The notes: generated from the letters alone by a model not told the origin. DNA of 5,734 nucleotides from JBDKTK01 sp039680225 (GCA_039680225.1 JBDKTK010000433.1:1-5734), one strand, 5' to 3'. Shown: positions 1-5,734, counted from the first letter of the stretch. Numbers and translations: made by a program.

Positions 1-95
1 GCAACAAGACCAAGGCCTCGCAAATTCTGGGCATCAGCGTCCGGACGATGCGCAATAAGCTCAACGAATACAAGGACGGCCCGGCGGAGCAGTAA
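1..95 (+). CDS. C-terminal end of a Fis-type HTH regulator, probably a sigma-54-dependent flagellar response regulator (partial)
   Basis: Only the last ~30 codons are present, read in the frame that starts at base 3 and ends with TAA at 93-95. The visible motif TKASQILGISVRTMRNKL is the helix-turn-helix of the Fis family, which closes NtrC-type enhancer-binding proteins. The 'GISVRTMRNKL' version of the recognition helix resembles flagellar members (FlrC/FleR/FlbD-like) more than NtrC itself. Such proteins bind enhancers and use an AAA+ ATPase domain to open sigma-54 promoters. A sigma-54 promoter begins about 50 bases after this stop codon, so the protein is a natural candidate to activate the operon beside it; that link is inference. 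The receiver and AAA+ domains lie outside the window, so a stand-alone Fis-like protein or another NtrC-family member cannot be excluded, and no gene symbol is given. Confidence 0.82.
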   Translation, partial: NKTKASQILGISVRTMRNKLNEYKDGPAEQ

Positions 96-106
96 GCATC
101 TTTTCC

Positions 107-144
107 GAAAGAGCGCCCGCCGGCGGAAAGCAACGCGCTTTTTT
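107..144 (+). terminator. Candidate Rho-independent terminator after the regulator gene
   Basis: Bases 108-116 (AAAGAGCGC) can pair with 135-143 (GCGCTTTTT) in a 9-bp stem with one G-U wobble, and a six-T run lies at 139-144. The 18-base loop contains the self-complementary CCGCCGGCGG (117-126). The T run is partly inside the stem and the loop is large, so the terminator may be weak. An alternative pairing, TTTCCG (102-107) with CGGAAA (124-129), would compete with it. It would separate the regulator transcript from the flgB operon. Confidence 0.45.
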
Positions 145-147
145 GAG

Positions 148-163
148 TGGTACGTTGCTTGCA
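148..163 (+). promoter_or_regulatory. Sigma-54 (-24/-12) promoter of the flgB operon
   Basis: The sequence TGGTACG-TTGC-TTGCA matches the sigma-54 consensus TGGCACG-N4-TTGCW at every position except one (T for C after TGG). The invariant GG (149-150) and GC (161-162) are exactly 10 bases apart, as required. Transcription should start about 12 bases after the GC, near 174, giving a leader of only ~16 bases before the flgB ATG at 190. Activation would need an enhancer-binding protein, and the gene immediately upstream looks like one. Sigma-54 control of basal-body genes is known from Vibrio, Pseudomonas, Caulobacter and Campylobacter. Confidence 0.88.
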
Positions 164-175
164 TAAAAAAGCGGC

Positions 176-181
176 GGAGGG
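176..181 (+). promoter_or_regulatory. Ribosome binding site deciding the flgB start
   Basis: GGAGGG lies 8 bases before ATG 190. The in-frame GTG at 184 and TTG at 187 are only 2 and 5 bases from it, so ATG 190 is the best start. Confidence 0.8.
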
Positions 182-189
182 AAGTGTTG

Positions 190-573
190 ATGAGCGTAGT
201 GAACCCGTTGTTTGACAGAACCTTCGACATGCTTTCGGAACTTGTGTCATTCCGGTCCGAGCGCCACAAGATGATCGTGTCGAATGTCGCCAACATCGAT
301 ACCCCCGATTATGCGCCCCAGGACCTCGATTTCAAGACCGTCTTTGATGATGCCAGGTTCAACATCGAGCTGGCAAGGACGCATGCGAAACACCTTCCCG
401 GCCTCCAGTTGGGAGGCGAGTATGTCAAGTACAAGGTCACCGGGGGTGAGGCGGTAAGCCTTGATAAAGAGATGGTCAACCTTGCCGAGAACCATTTGAA
501 ATACACGGCCGATGTCGAGATCCTGGCGAGGAAATTCAAAGCCATCGACACGGTCCTCAGGGAGGCAAAATAA
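190..573 (+). CDS. flgB: Flagellar basal-body proximal rod protein FlgB
   Basis: FlgB is one of the proximal rod subunits, exported through the flagellar type III apparatus and assembled in the periplasm between the MS ring and the distal rod. The 127-residue product has the usual family length. The N-terminal rod signature is visible at about residues 31-46 (SNVANIDTPDYAPQDLDF), preceded by the amphipathic helix typical of axial proteins, and the C-terminal helix (about 95-124) is also typical. There is no cleaved signal peptide, as expected for a type III substrate. ATG 190 is chosen over GTG 184 and TTG 187 because the GGAGGG at 176-181 is correctly spaced only for it. It is the first gene after the sigma-54 promoter, and its stop codon abuts the flgC start (TAAATG), implying translational coupling. 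Confidence 0.96.
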   Translation: MSVVNPLFDRTFDMLSELVSFRSERHKMIVSNVANIDTPDYAPQDLDFKTVFDDARFNIELARTHAKHLPGLQLGGEYVKYKVTGGEAVSLDKEMVNLAENHLKYTADVEILARKFKAIDTVLREAK

Positions 574-1011
574 ATGGACTATTTCGCGTCCTTCAAGATT
601 TGCGCGTCGGGCCTGGAAGTGCAGAAGGCCAGGATGGACGTTGTCACCGCCAACCTCGCCAACATCTCCACGACCCGGACGCCCGAGGGCGGGCCATATA
701 AAAAGAAGGTGATCACGCTGGCCTCCGAGCAGCTGAAATACAAAACACGCACCCCCTTCGACAGGAGATTGCGCGAGGCAATGAACAAGGTCAGGGTCGA
801 TGACGTCACCGAGAGCCAGGAAGGGTTCAACAGGGTTTACGATCCCAGCCATCCCGATGCGGACAAGGGCGGTTTCGTGGCCCATCCGAACGTCAACCTG
901 ATGACCGAGATGGCGGATATGATCATGGCAAACAGGGCATACGAGGCAGTAGTGACTGCCTTTGATTCGGTAAAGAACATGGCGCTTAAAACCCTGGATA
1001 TCGGCAAATAG
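574..1011 (+). CDS. flgC: Flagellar basal-body proximal rod protein FlgC
   Basis: FlgC is a proximal rod subunit that assembles with FlgB and FlgF between the MS ring and FlgG. The 145-residue product matches the family well. The rod motif NLANISTTRTPEGGPYKKK is at about residues 27-45, the conserved VYDPSHPDADKGGFVAHPNV block is at about 88-107, and the C-terminal helix carries EMADMIMANRAYEA (about 112-125), which is diagnostic of FlgC. The ATG follows the flgB stop codon with no gap, and a GGGAGG ribosome site (560-565) sits in the end of flgB at 8-base spacing. Four of the first residues (MDYF) are also typical of FlgC starts. Nothing is broken or missing. Confidence 0.98.
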   Translation: MDYFASFKICASGLEVQKARMDVVTANLANISTTRTPEGGPYKKKVITLASEQLKYKTRTPFDRRLREAMNKVRVDDVTESQEGFNRVYDPSHPDADKGGFVAHPNVNLMTEMADMIMANRAYEAVVTAFDSVKNMALKTLDIGK

Positions 1012-1022
1012 GAGAAAATTGC

Positions 1023-1346
1023 ATGACATTCAATCCTGTAAACGGAAATTTTTTCCCACCCCTGATTGAAGGCGCCAAACCATCGACCGGGCTCGGAGAC
1101 GGCCAGAAAACGCAGGGCGTTCCCAAGGAGGACTTTGGCCAGGTCCTGAAAACCGCCATCTCGGACATAGACAAGCTCCAGAAGAGCGCGGACCAGGCGA
1201 TTGTCAAACTTGAAACCGACAATTCCGGGAGCCTCCACGAGGCAATGATAGCCCTTGAGAAAGCGGACATTTCCTTCCGGGCCATGATGCAGGTCCGGAA
1301 CAAAATAATCGAAGCGTATCAAGAAATTATGAGGATGCAGGTTTAA
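1023..1346 (+). CDS. fliE: Flagellar hook-basal body complex protein FliE
   Basis: FliE is the small adaptor that joins the rod to the FliF MS ring and is needed to open export of the other rod proteins. The product has 107 residues, the normal length. The variable, proline- and glycine-containing N-terminus (about 1-35) is followed by a helical region and the strongly conserved end SFRAMMQVRNKIIEAYQEIM (about 84-103), which identifies the family. The ribosome site GGAG (1011-1014) shares its first G with the flgC stop codon, eight bases before the ATG. It is followed by the only sizeable gap in the operon (65 bases), so coupling to fliF is weaker than elsewhere. Confidence 0.97.
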   Translation: MTFNPVNGNFFPPLIEGAKPSTGLGDGQKTQGVPKEDFGQVLKTAISDIDKLQKSADQAIVKLETDNSGSLHEAMIALEKADISFRAMMQVRNKIIEAYQEIMRMQV

Positions 1347-1359
1347 AGCTGTTTCATTT

Positions 1360-1393
1360 TAAATCTGGTTAAATCTGGTCGGGAACTGGTCGG
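1360..1393 (+). repeat. Tandem 10-bp repeat and CTGGT triplet between fliE and fliF
   Basis: TAAATCTGGT occurs twice in tandem (1360-1369 and 1370-1379). CTGGT occurs three times, starting at 1365, 1375 and 1386, so the copies are 10 and 11 bases apart, about one DNA turn. The last two extend to CTGGTCGG (1375-1382 and 1386-1393). This lies in the 65-base gap 1347-1411, which otherwise shows no clear hairpin. It could be a binding site, a leader element for fliF or a chance slippage duplication; the sequence alone does not decide. Confidence 0.7.
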
Positions 1394-1411
1394 TACTTAG
1401 CGGGGTTCGGA

Positions 1412-2956
1412 TTGAATTCGTTACAGCAGATGGCAGTCACCATGTGGAAGGGCTTCATGGCCCTGCCGCCTTCGAAAAGGATCACCATTGCCCTGGTCTC
1501 TGTAATTACCGTTATAGCAGTCGTTTCCGTCGTCTATTACACCAGCCAGGTTGATTACCAGGTCCTTTTCTCCAACCTCTCTGCCGAGGATGCCGGAAAT
1601 ATCGTTGCCCGGCTGCAGGAAAAAAAGGTGCCTTACAAGGTGTCGCAATCGGGAAATGCAATATCGGTACCATCCGACAAGGTCTCCGAGCTGCGGCTCG
1701 AAATGGCCTCTGCAGGGCTCCCGCAGGGGGGCGGTGTAGGTTTCGAGATATTTGACACGAAAAACCTGGGCCTCACGGAATTTGTCCAGCAGCTCAATTA
1801 CCAGCGGGCCCTGCAGGGGGAATTGGCCCGCACAATCAACGGCCTCGATGAGATCCAGCATTGCCGGGTCCATGTCGCCATCCCGAAGAAGAGCATCTTT
1901 GTCGAGGAACAGAAGAAACCGACCGCCTCGGTCATCCTGAAATTGAAACCGGGCCGGACGCTCAAGCCCAACCAGATCGAAGGCATCGCCCACCTCGTAT
2001 CCAGCAGCATCGAAGGCCTGAGCCCCAATGATGTCATGATCGTGGACAGCAGCGGCAAGGTGCTCTCCCGGCCCCAGGACGAAACCAGGCTCGGCAAGCT
2101 TTCCAGCTCGCAGATGGAGTACCAGCGCAATGTCGAGCGGGAGGTCTCCAACAGGGTCCAGACGATGCTGGAAAAGGTGGTCGGCGAAGGCAAGGCGGTC
2201 GTGAGGGTTTCGGCCGACCTCGATTTCCGGATCACGGAGAGGCTCGAAGAGAAATACGATCCCAATGACCCCGTCATCAGGAGCGTGCAGCGGCAGACCG
2301 AGAAATCGGACGAGTCGGACAGCAAGTCGGATGAAACTATAAATTACGAGATCACCCGGACCGTGGACAAGACCGTGATGCCCGTCGGCGACATCAGGAA
2401 ACTGTCGATAGCGGTCCTGGTGGACGGCATTTACGTAAAGAATGATAAAGGCGAGGAGGCCTTCACGCCGCGTTCGAAAAAGGAGATGACCGAAATTGAA
2501 GAGCTGGTAAGGAAGGCGTCCGGCTTCGACCCCAAGAGGGAAGACCAGGTCGTCGTGAGCAACGTGCCCCTGAAGAGAGTCGATCCTGAATCCGGGCTGA
2601 CCCAGGCCGAAAGCATAAAAGAAAAGATCGTCGTCTTTGCCCCGGCCCTGAGATGGGTATTCATAATAATAGTCATAGTCTGCTTCTTCCTGTTCATCCT
2701 GCGCCCGCTCATGAAGATGCTGATCGAGAGAGGGTCTGAAAGGGCCGTTACCGCTACGACGACAAGCTCTGAAAAATGGCCTCTCGGGCCGAGCAGCCTC
2801 GGAGGGGGGGCGGCAGTAGGCGAACTGGGAGAAGGCATCCAGCCGGCCATGATCAGCAACGAGCCCAAGATGCTGACGGAAACAGATCTTATAAAGCAGA
2901 TGGCGAACGCCGATTCCCGGCGCTTCGCGGAGCTGCTGAGAAACTGGCTGAGGTGA
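1412..2956 (+). CDS. fliF: Flagellar MS-ring protein FliF
   Basis: FliF oligomerises in the inner membrane to form the MS ring, the base on which the rod, the FliG rotor and the export gate assemble. The product has 514 residues, somewhat shorter than the ~560 of Salmonella. Transmembrane segment 1 is at about residues 23-43, followed by the YscJ/FliF ring-building domain (about 45-220, with VLFSNLSAEDAGNIVARLQE and RVHVAIPKKSIF), the second periplasmic domain, transmembrane segment 2 at about 408-431, and a cytoplasmic tail whose last helix (about 488-514, ending ELLRNWLR) is the FliG-binding part. The start is TTG at 1412: the frame has a stop at 1370-1372 and no ATG before codon 7 (1430), which lacks a ribosome site. 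A weak GGGG (1402-1405) lies 6 bases upstream. The collar loop around residues 285-320 is short and lacks the usual GVPG segment. Confidence 0.97.
   Translation: MNSLQQMAVTMWKGFMALPPSKRITIALVSVITVIAVVSVVYYTSQVDYQVLFSNLSAEDAGNIVARLQEKKVPYKVSQSGNAISVPSDKVSELRLEMASAGLPQGGGVGFEIFDTKNLGLTEFVQQLNYQRALQGELARTINGLDEIQHCRVHVAIPKKSIFVEEQKKPTASVILKLKPGRTLKPNQIEGIAHLVSSSIEGLSPNDVMIVDSSGKVLSRPQDETRLGKLSSSQMEYQRNVEREVSNRVQTMLEKVVGEGKAVVRVSADLDFRITERLEEKYDPNDPVIRSVQRQTEKSDESDSKSDETINYEITRTVDKTVMPVGDIRKLSIAVLVDGIYVKNDKGEEAFTPRSKKEMTEIEELVRKASGFDPKREDQVVVSNVPLKRVDPESGLTQAESIKEKIVVFAPALRWVFIIIVIVCFFLFILRPLMKMLIERGSERAVTATTTSSEKWPLGPSSLGGGAAVGELGEGIQPAMISNEPKMLTETDLIKQMANADSRRFAELLRNWLR
2950..2956 (+). promoter_or_regulatory. 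fliG ribosome binding site overlapping the fliF stop codon
   Basis: GAGGTGA is a strong match to the anti-Shine-Dalgarno complement and includes the TGA stop of fliF. It is 7 bases from ATG 2964, which supports that start over ATG 2976 and implies coupled translation of ring and rotor proteins. Confidence 0.8.
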
Positions 2957-2963
2957 AGGCCGG

Positions 2964-3977
2964 ATGGCGCGGGAAATGAACAATGAAGAGAAGGCTGCGC
3001 TGCTGATTCTCTCTCTCGAGGAAGACCTGGCCGCCCGGGTCCTGAAAAATTTCAAACCGTACGAAATAGAGCGGATAACAAGGAACATGAGCCGCATTTC
3101 CAGCATTTCATCCGACGAAATCAACGAGGTTGCGAAAGAATTCTGCGACCTGGCGAAAGAGAAGGGCGGGATCATGGCGGTCACCAACGAACAGGCCAGG
3201 AACATAGTCGTGAAGGCCCTCGGCGAAGACAAGGCCCAGGGGATCCTGACCTCAATCGAGAGGTCGGGCTTTTCGGGCGGCGAGAACCCCGTGCTGCAGA
3301 AGCTCAGGGACGTCGACCCGCAGATCCTCACGGATTTCACGAAGACCGAGCATCCGCAGACGATTGCGCTTATTCTCTCCCATATCAAGCCGGACCAGGC
3401 AGCCGCAGTGATGGAGAGCTTCACGGCCGAGATGCAGTGCGATATCGCCAAGAGGATGGCGACCCTCAAGAGCGTGCCCCATGAGTTCATCGAGGAGATC
3501 GCCAACACCCTGGAAAAGGAAATAACGGTGGGCAGCGTCACCGGCGAGCAGACGAGCGGCCCCGCCATGATGGCGGAGATACTCAACCGGATGAACAACA
3601 ACAGCGAGGCCATGATCCTGTCGGCGCTCGATGAGGCTTTCCCGGGCATAGCCGCCGATATCCGCAAACAGATGTTCACGTTCGAAGACGTCCTGGTCCT
3701 CGACGACCGCAGCATCCAGGAAATTCTCAGGGATGTGAGCAGCGAGGACCTGGCGAAAGCCTTGAAGATAGTAGACGAAGAATCGCGCCAGAAAATTTAC
3801 CGCAACATGTCGAAGCGCGGGGCGGAGATGCTCAAGGAGGAATTGGACCTCATGCCGCCGACGAGACTCTCCGACGTGGAGAAAAGCCAGCGCACCATAA
3901 TAGACATCACGAGGAAGCTCGAAGCGGAGGGGCGCCTTGTGCTCAACAAGGGTGAGGGAGGGGACCAGCTGGTCTGA
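2964..3977 (+). CDS. fliG: Flagellar motor switch protein FliG
   Basis: FliG forms the rotor ring on the cytoplasmic face of FliF, binds FliM, and meets the stator through its C-terminal domain to generate torque and switch direction. The product has 337 residues, the usual length. The N-terminal FliF-binding domain is at about 1-100, the middle domain holds the EHPQ motif (residues 129-132, in KTEHPQTIALILSH), and the C-terminal domain contains MFTFEDVLVLDDRSIQEIL (about 237-255), the torque-helix region, then the conserved MSKRGAEMLKEEL and LSDVEKSQRTIIDI. Fusion or truncation is not seen. Where homologues carry a Gly-Gly hinge before AEILN, this protein reads SGPAMMAEILN (from residue 198), so one hinge glycine is Ser and the following residue is Pro. 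The start at 2964 is set by the ribosome site in the fliF stop. Confidence 0.98.
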   Translation: MAREMNNEEKAALLILSLEEDLAARVLKNFKPYEIERITRNMSRISSISSDEINEVAKEFCDLAKEKGGIMAVTNEQARNIVVKALGEDKAQGILTSIERSGFSGGENPVLQKLRDVDPQILTDFTKTEHPQTIALILSHIKPDQAAAVMESFTAEMQCDIAKRMATLKSVPHEFIEEIANTLEKEITVGSVTGEQTSGPAMMAEILNRMNNNSEAMILSALDEAFPGIAADIRKQMFTFEDVLVLDDRSIQEILRDVSSEDLAKALKIVDEESRQKIYRNMSKRGAEMLKEELDLMPPTRLSDVEKSQRTIIDITRKLEAEGRLVLNKGEGGDQLV

Positions 3978-3983
3978 TTTAAT

Positions 3984-4664
3984 ATGCTGATCAAGTCCAA
4001 GCAAATCGACTTAGTCGATATGAAGAAAAGCAAGCCGGTGCATTTCGTCCGCAGCCGTTTCGATGTCGGCAACGGAAATGGAAACGGCAACGGCAACGGC
4101 AACGGGAACGGCCTGAGGCAGAGCGAAGCCGCCACCCTGAAGTCCGAGTACGAGCAGAAGCTGAAAGCCGCCGGCAAAGAGGCCTACGAAAAAGGTTTTG
4201 CCGAGGGCCTCAAGAAAGGCTCCGATGCCGAGAGCGCCAAAGTACAGAACGCGCTCAAGTCTCTCGCCGCGGCGATGGGGCAGATTGAAAAGGCCAAACG
4301 GGACCTCATGGCAGCTTCCGAGAAGGAACTGCTCGACCTGGTGCTTGCCGCCGCCGAATGCATTGTCCACAGGGAAGTCAGCGTTAACAGAGAAACGGTC
4401 TGCTCCGTCCTGAATGCCGCCATGAAAAAAATCCTGGACCGCGACGGCATCAGGATCAAGCTGAACCCGGAAGATTACCGGTACCTGACGGAAGACCACC
4501 CCGGGTCCCTGAACCCGGAATGGCTGAAAAAATCGACCCTGGTTGAGGACGGGACTGTTTCCCGGGGCGGCGTCGTGATCGAGACATTATTCGGGGAAGT
4601 GGACGCCAGCCTCGAAACGCAGCTCCACGAGCTCAGGCAGGCGCTGATCATGAAAGAGGTCTGA
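3984..4664 (+). CDS. fliH: Flagellar export apparatus protein FliH (ATPase regulator)
   Basis: FliH dimerises, binds FliI and links it to the C-ring, controlling the export ATPase. The product has 226 residues, normal for the family. After a poorly conserved N-terminus comes a (Asn-Gly)7 tract (residues 30-43), a charged helix with the GxxxGxxxG pattern YEKGFAEGLKKG (glycines 71, 75, 79) typical of FliH and YscL, a coiled-coil-like region to about 120, and the C-terminal FliI-binding domain ending in VEDGTVSRGGVVIETLFGEV (about 187-206), the family signature. The start is less certain than for its neighbours: ATG 3984 has no good ribosome site at the right distance (GGAGGGG at 3957-3963 is about 20 bases away), and ATG 4020 (residue 13) is possible. 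Translation is probably coupled to fliG, which ends 6 bases earlier. Confidence 0.94.
   Translation: MLIKSKQIDLVDMKKSKPVHFVRSRFDVGNGNGNGNGNGNGNGLRQSEAATLKSEYEQKLKAAGKEAYEKGFAEGLKKGSDAESAKVQNALKSLAAAMGQIEKAKRDLMAASEKELLDLVLAAAECIVHREVSVNRETVCSVLNAAMKKILDRDGIRIKLNPEDYRYLTEDHPGSLNPEWLKKSTLVEDGTVSRGGVVIETLFGEVDASLETQLHELRQALIMKEV
4071..4112 (+). repeat. Seven tandem copies of a 6-bp unit (AACGGN) inside fliH
   Basis: The units read AACGGA, AATGGA, AACGGC, AACGGC, AACGGC, AACGGG, AACGGC and encode (Asn-Gly)7. The unit is a multiple of three, so gain or loss of copies would change linker length without a frameshift. The three identical AACGGC copies in the middle, flanked by variants, look like recent slippage expansion of an older repeat. 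Confidence 0.95.
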
Positions 4665-4668
4665 AACG

Positions 4669-5734
4669 ATGCCGTCGGCCATGACAAGCGCCAGGACCCT
4701 GTTCAGCAGGCATGCGAAAAAGCTTACCTGTTTCAACCCAATCAGGGTCAGCGGCAAGGTCGGCCAGATCATCGGTCTCGTGGTCGAAGGGCACGGCCCG
4801 GGGACTTCGATCGGGGAGATTTGCGAAATCCATTCCGGCGACAACGGGCCGATTATGGCGGAAGTCGTGGGTTTCCGACAGGGCAAAGTCCTCTTGATGC
4901 CGCTGGGCAATATCCGGGGCGTCGGCCCCGGCTGCCGGATAACCGCCCACGGCCGGAAGGCGGACGTGAAGGTCGGCCCCTCGCTGCTGGGCCGCATCAT
5001 TAACGGACTCGGGGAGCCCATCGACAACAAGGGGCCGCTCCGGATCGAAGACAGCTACCCGCTTTACGCGGAGCCCCTGAACCCCCTCCGGAGGGGCCGC
5101 ATCAGGGAACCTCTCGATTTGGGCATCAGGGCGCTCAATGCGCTCTTCACCTGCGGCAAGGGGCAGAAGATGGGGATCTTCTCCGGCTCCGGGGTCGGCA
5201 AGAGCATCCTGCTCAGCATGGTCGCGAAGAACACGAAAGCGGACGTCAGTGTTATCGCTCTCGTCGGCGAGCGGGGCCGCGAAGTCCGTGAATTCCTGGA
5301 AAAGAACCTCGGCCCGGAAGGCCTCGCGAGGTCGGTGGTCATAGTCGCCACTTCCGATACCCATCCCCTGGTCAGGATGAGGGCCGCTTACATGGCCACC
5401 TCCATTTCCGAGTATTTCCGCGACCAGGGTAAGCACGTCCTGCTCATGGTCGACTCCCTCACCAGGTTTGCCATGGCCCAGCGGGAAGTGGGCCTCTCCA
5501 TCGGCGAGCCCCCGACCACCAAGGGCTACACACCGTCGGTCTTCAGCCTCATGCCGAAATTGCTGGAGCGGGTCGGGAACGTTGAAGGCAGGGGGAGCAT
5601 AACAGGCATCTACACCGTCCTCGTTGAAGGCGGGGATTTCGATGAGCCCATAGCGGACGCGGCCCGTTCCATCCTGGACGGGCACATATGCCTGAGCAGG
5701 GACCTTGCCGCGAAAAACCATTATCCCGCGGTGG
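4669..5734 (+). CDS. fliI: Flagellum-specific ATPase FliI, 5' part (runs off the window)
   Basis: FliI is the ATPase of the flagellar type III export apparatus, related to the F1 beta subunit, and works as a hexamer with FliH and FliJ at the base of the export gate. 355 codons are present with no stop, roughly four fifths of the ~440-460 expected. The N-terminal beta-barrel domain spans about 1-95. The Walker A motif is FSGSGVGKS (K178), the catalytic glutamate is in VGERGREV (E201), and Walker B is KHVLLMVDSLTRFAMAQRE (D262). Also present are SDTHPLVRMRAAYMATSISE, the PPTTKGYTPSVFSLMPKLLE region, and EPIADAARSILDGHICLSRD near the edge. Close relatives are the YscN/SctN injectisome ATPases; the flagellar neighbours settle it as FliI. 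ATG 4669 is 4 bases after the fliH stop, with GAGG (4656-4659) 9 bases upstream. ATG 4681 is an alternative start. Confidence 0.97.
   Translation, partial: MPSAMTSARTLFSRHAKKLTCFNPIRVSGKVGQIIGLVVEGHGPGTSIGEICEIHSGDNGPIMAEVVGFRQGKVLLMPLGNIRGVGPGCRITAHGRKADVKVGPSLLGRIINGLGEPIDNKGPLRIEDSYPLYAEPLNPLRRGRIREPLDLGIRALNALFTCGKGQKMGIFSGSGVGKSILLSMVAKNTKADVSVIALVGERGREVREFLEKNLGPEGLARSVVIVATSDTHPLVRMRAAYMATSISEYFRDQGKHVLLMVDSLTRFAMAQREVGLSIGEPPTTKGYTPSVFSLMPKLLERVGNVEGRGSITGIYTVLVEGGDFDEPIADAARSILDGHICLSRDLAAKNHYPAV

Noticed and set aside
184..189. Upstream GTG and TTG starts for flgB
   Set aside because: They are 2 and 5 bases from the GGAGGG site, too close for normal initiation; ATG 190 has the right spacing.
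1387..1402. A possible second sigma-54 promoter before fliF (GG at 1388-1389 and GC at 1400-1401 with 10-base spacing)
   Set aside because: Beyond the GG and GC, the match is poor (TGGTCGG-TACT-TAGCG), and the implied transcript would start at about the fliF start codon with no leader.
1421..3715. A 764-codon open frame on the minus strand across fliF and fliG
   Set aside because: It lies wholly antisense to two well-conserved genes. Its translation is low-complexity and resembles no family. Long antisense frames are expected from the codon bias of GC-rich genes.
4648..5721. A 357-codon open frame on the minus strand opposite fliI
   Set aside because: The + strand reading carries Walker A, Walker B and the full ATPase signature without interruption. 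The minus frame has no recognisable motif.
4669..5734. An injectisome ATPase (SctN/YscN) instead of FliI
   Set aside because: The families are close, but every neighbour (flgB, flgC, fliE, fliF, fliG, fliH) is flagellar and no injectisome gene is present.

Overview
This window is the start of a large flagellar basal-body and export operon, all on the + strand. It holds the 3' end of a Fis-type DNA-binding regulator (1-95), a short intergenic region with a terminator-like hairpin and a near-consensus sigma-54 promoter (148-163), then flgB, flgC, fliE, fliF, fliG, fliH and the first ~355 codons of fliI, which runs off the right edge. Spacing is tight: flgB/flgC abut as TAAATG, and the other gaps are 4 to 11 bases, except a 65-base gap before fliF.

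The genes encode the inner structure and export gate ATPase of one machine. FliF forms the MS ring, FliE joins that ring to the rod, FlgB and FlgC are proximal rod proteins, FliG is the rotor/switch protein on the cytoplasmic face of FliF, and FliH and FliI are the stator-like regulator and ATPase of the flagellar type III export apparatus. fliJ or another late export gene would be expected next, but it is not visible.

Organism: the order flgBC-fliEFGHI behind a sigma-54 promoter, next to an NtrC/FlrC-like regulator, suggests a Gram-negative bacterium with sigma-54-controlled flagella. The Desulfobacterota (former Deltaproteobacteria) or a nearby phylum such as Nitrospirota fit best. DNA is moderately GC-rich and arginine is often coded by AGG. 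The lineage call is inference from layout and style, not from any marker gene.

I do not see an undescribed system: this is a recognisable core flagellar operon with no mobile elements, RNA genes or CRISPR. The points worth a second look are local: a hexanucleotide repeat giving a (Asn-Gly)7 tract in FliH, three CTGGT repeats at helical spacing before the TTG-started fliF, an abbreviated collar loop in FliF, an altered Gly-Gly hinge in FliG, and a very compact terminator/sigma-54 promoter junction.
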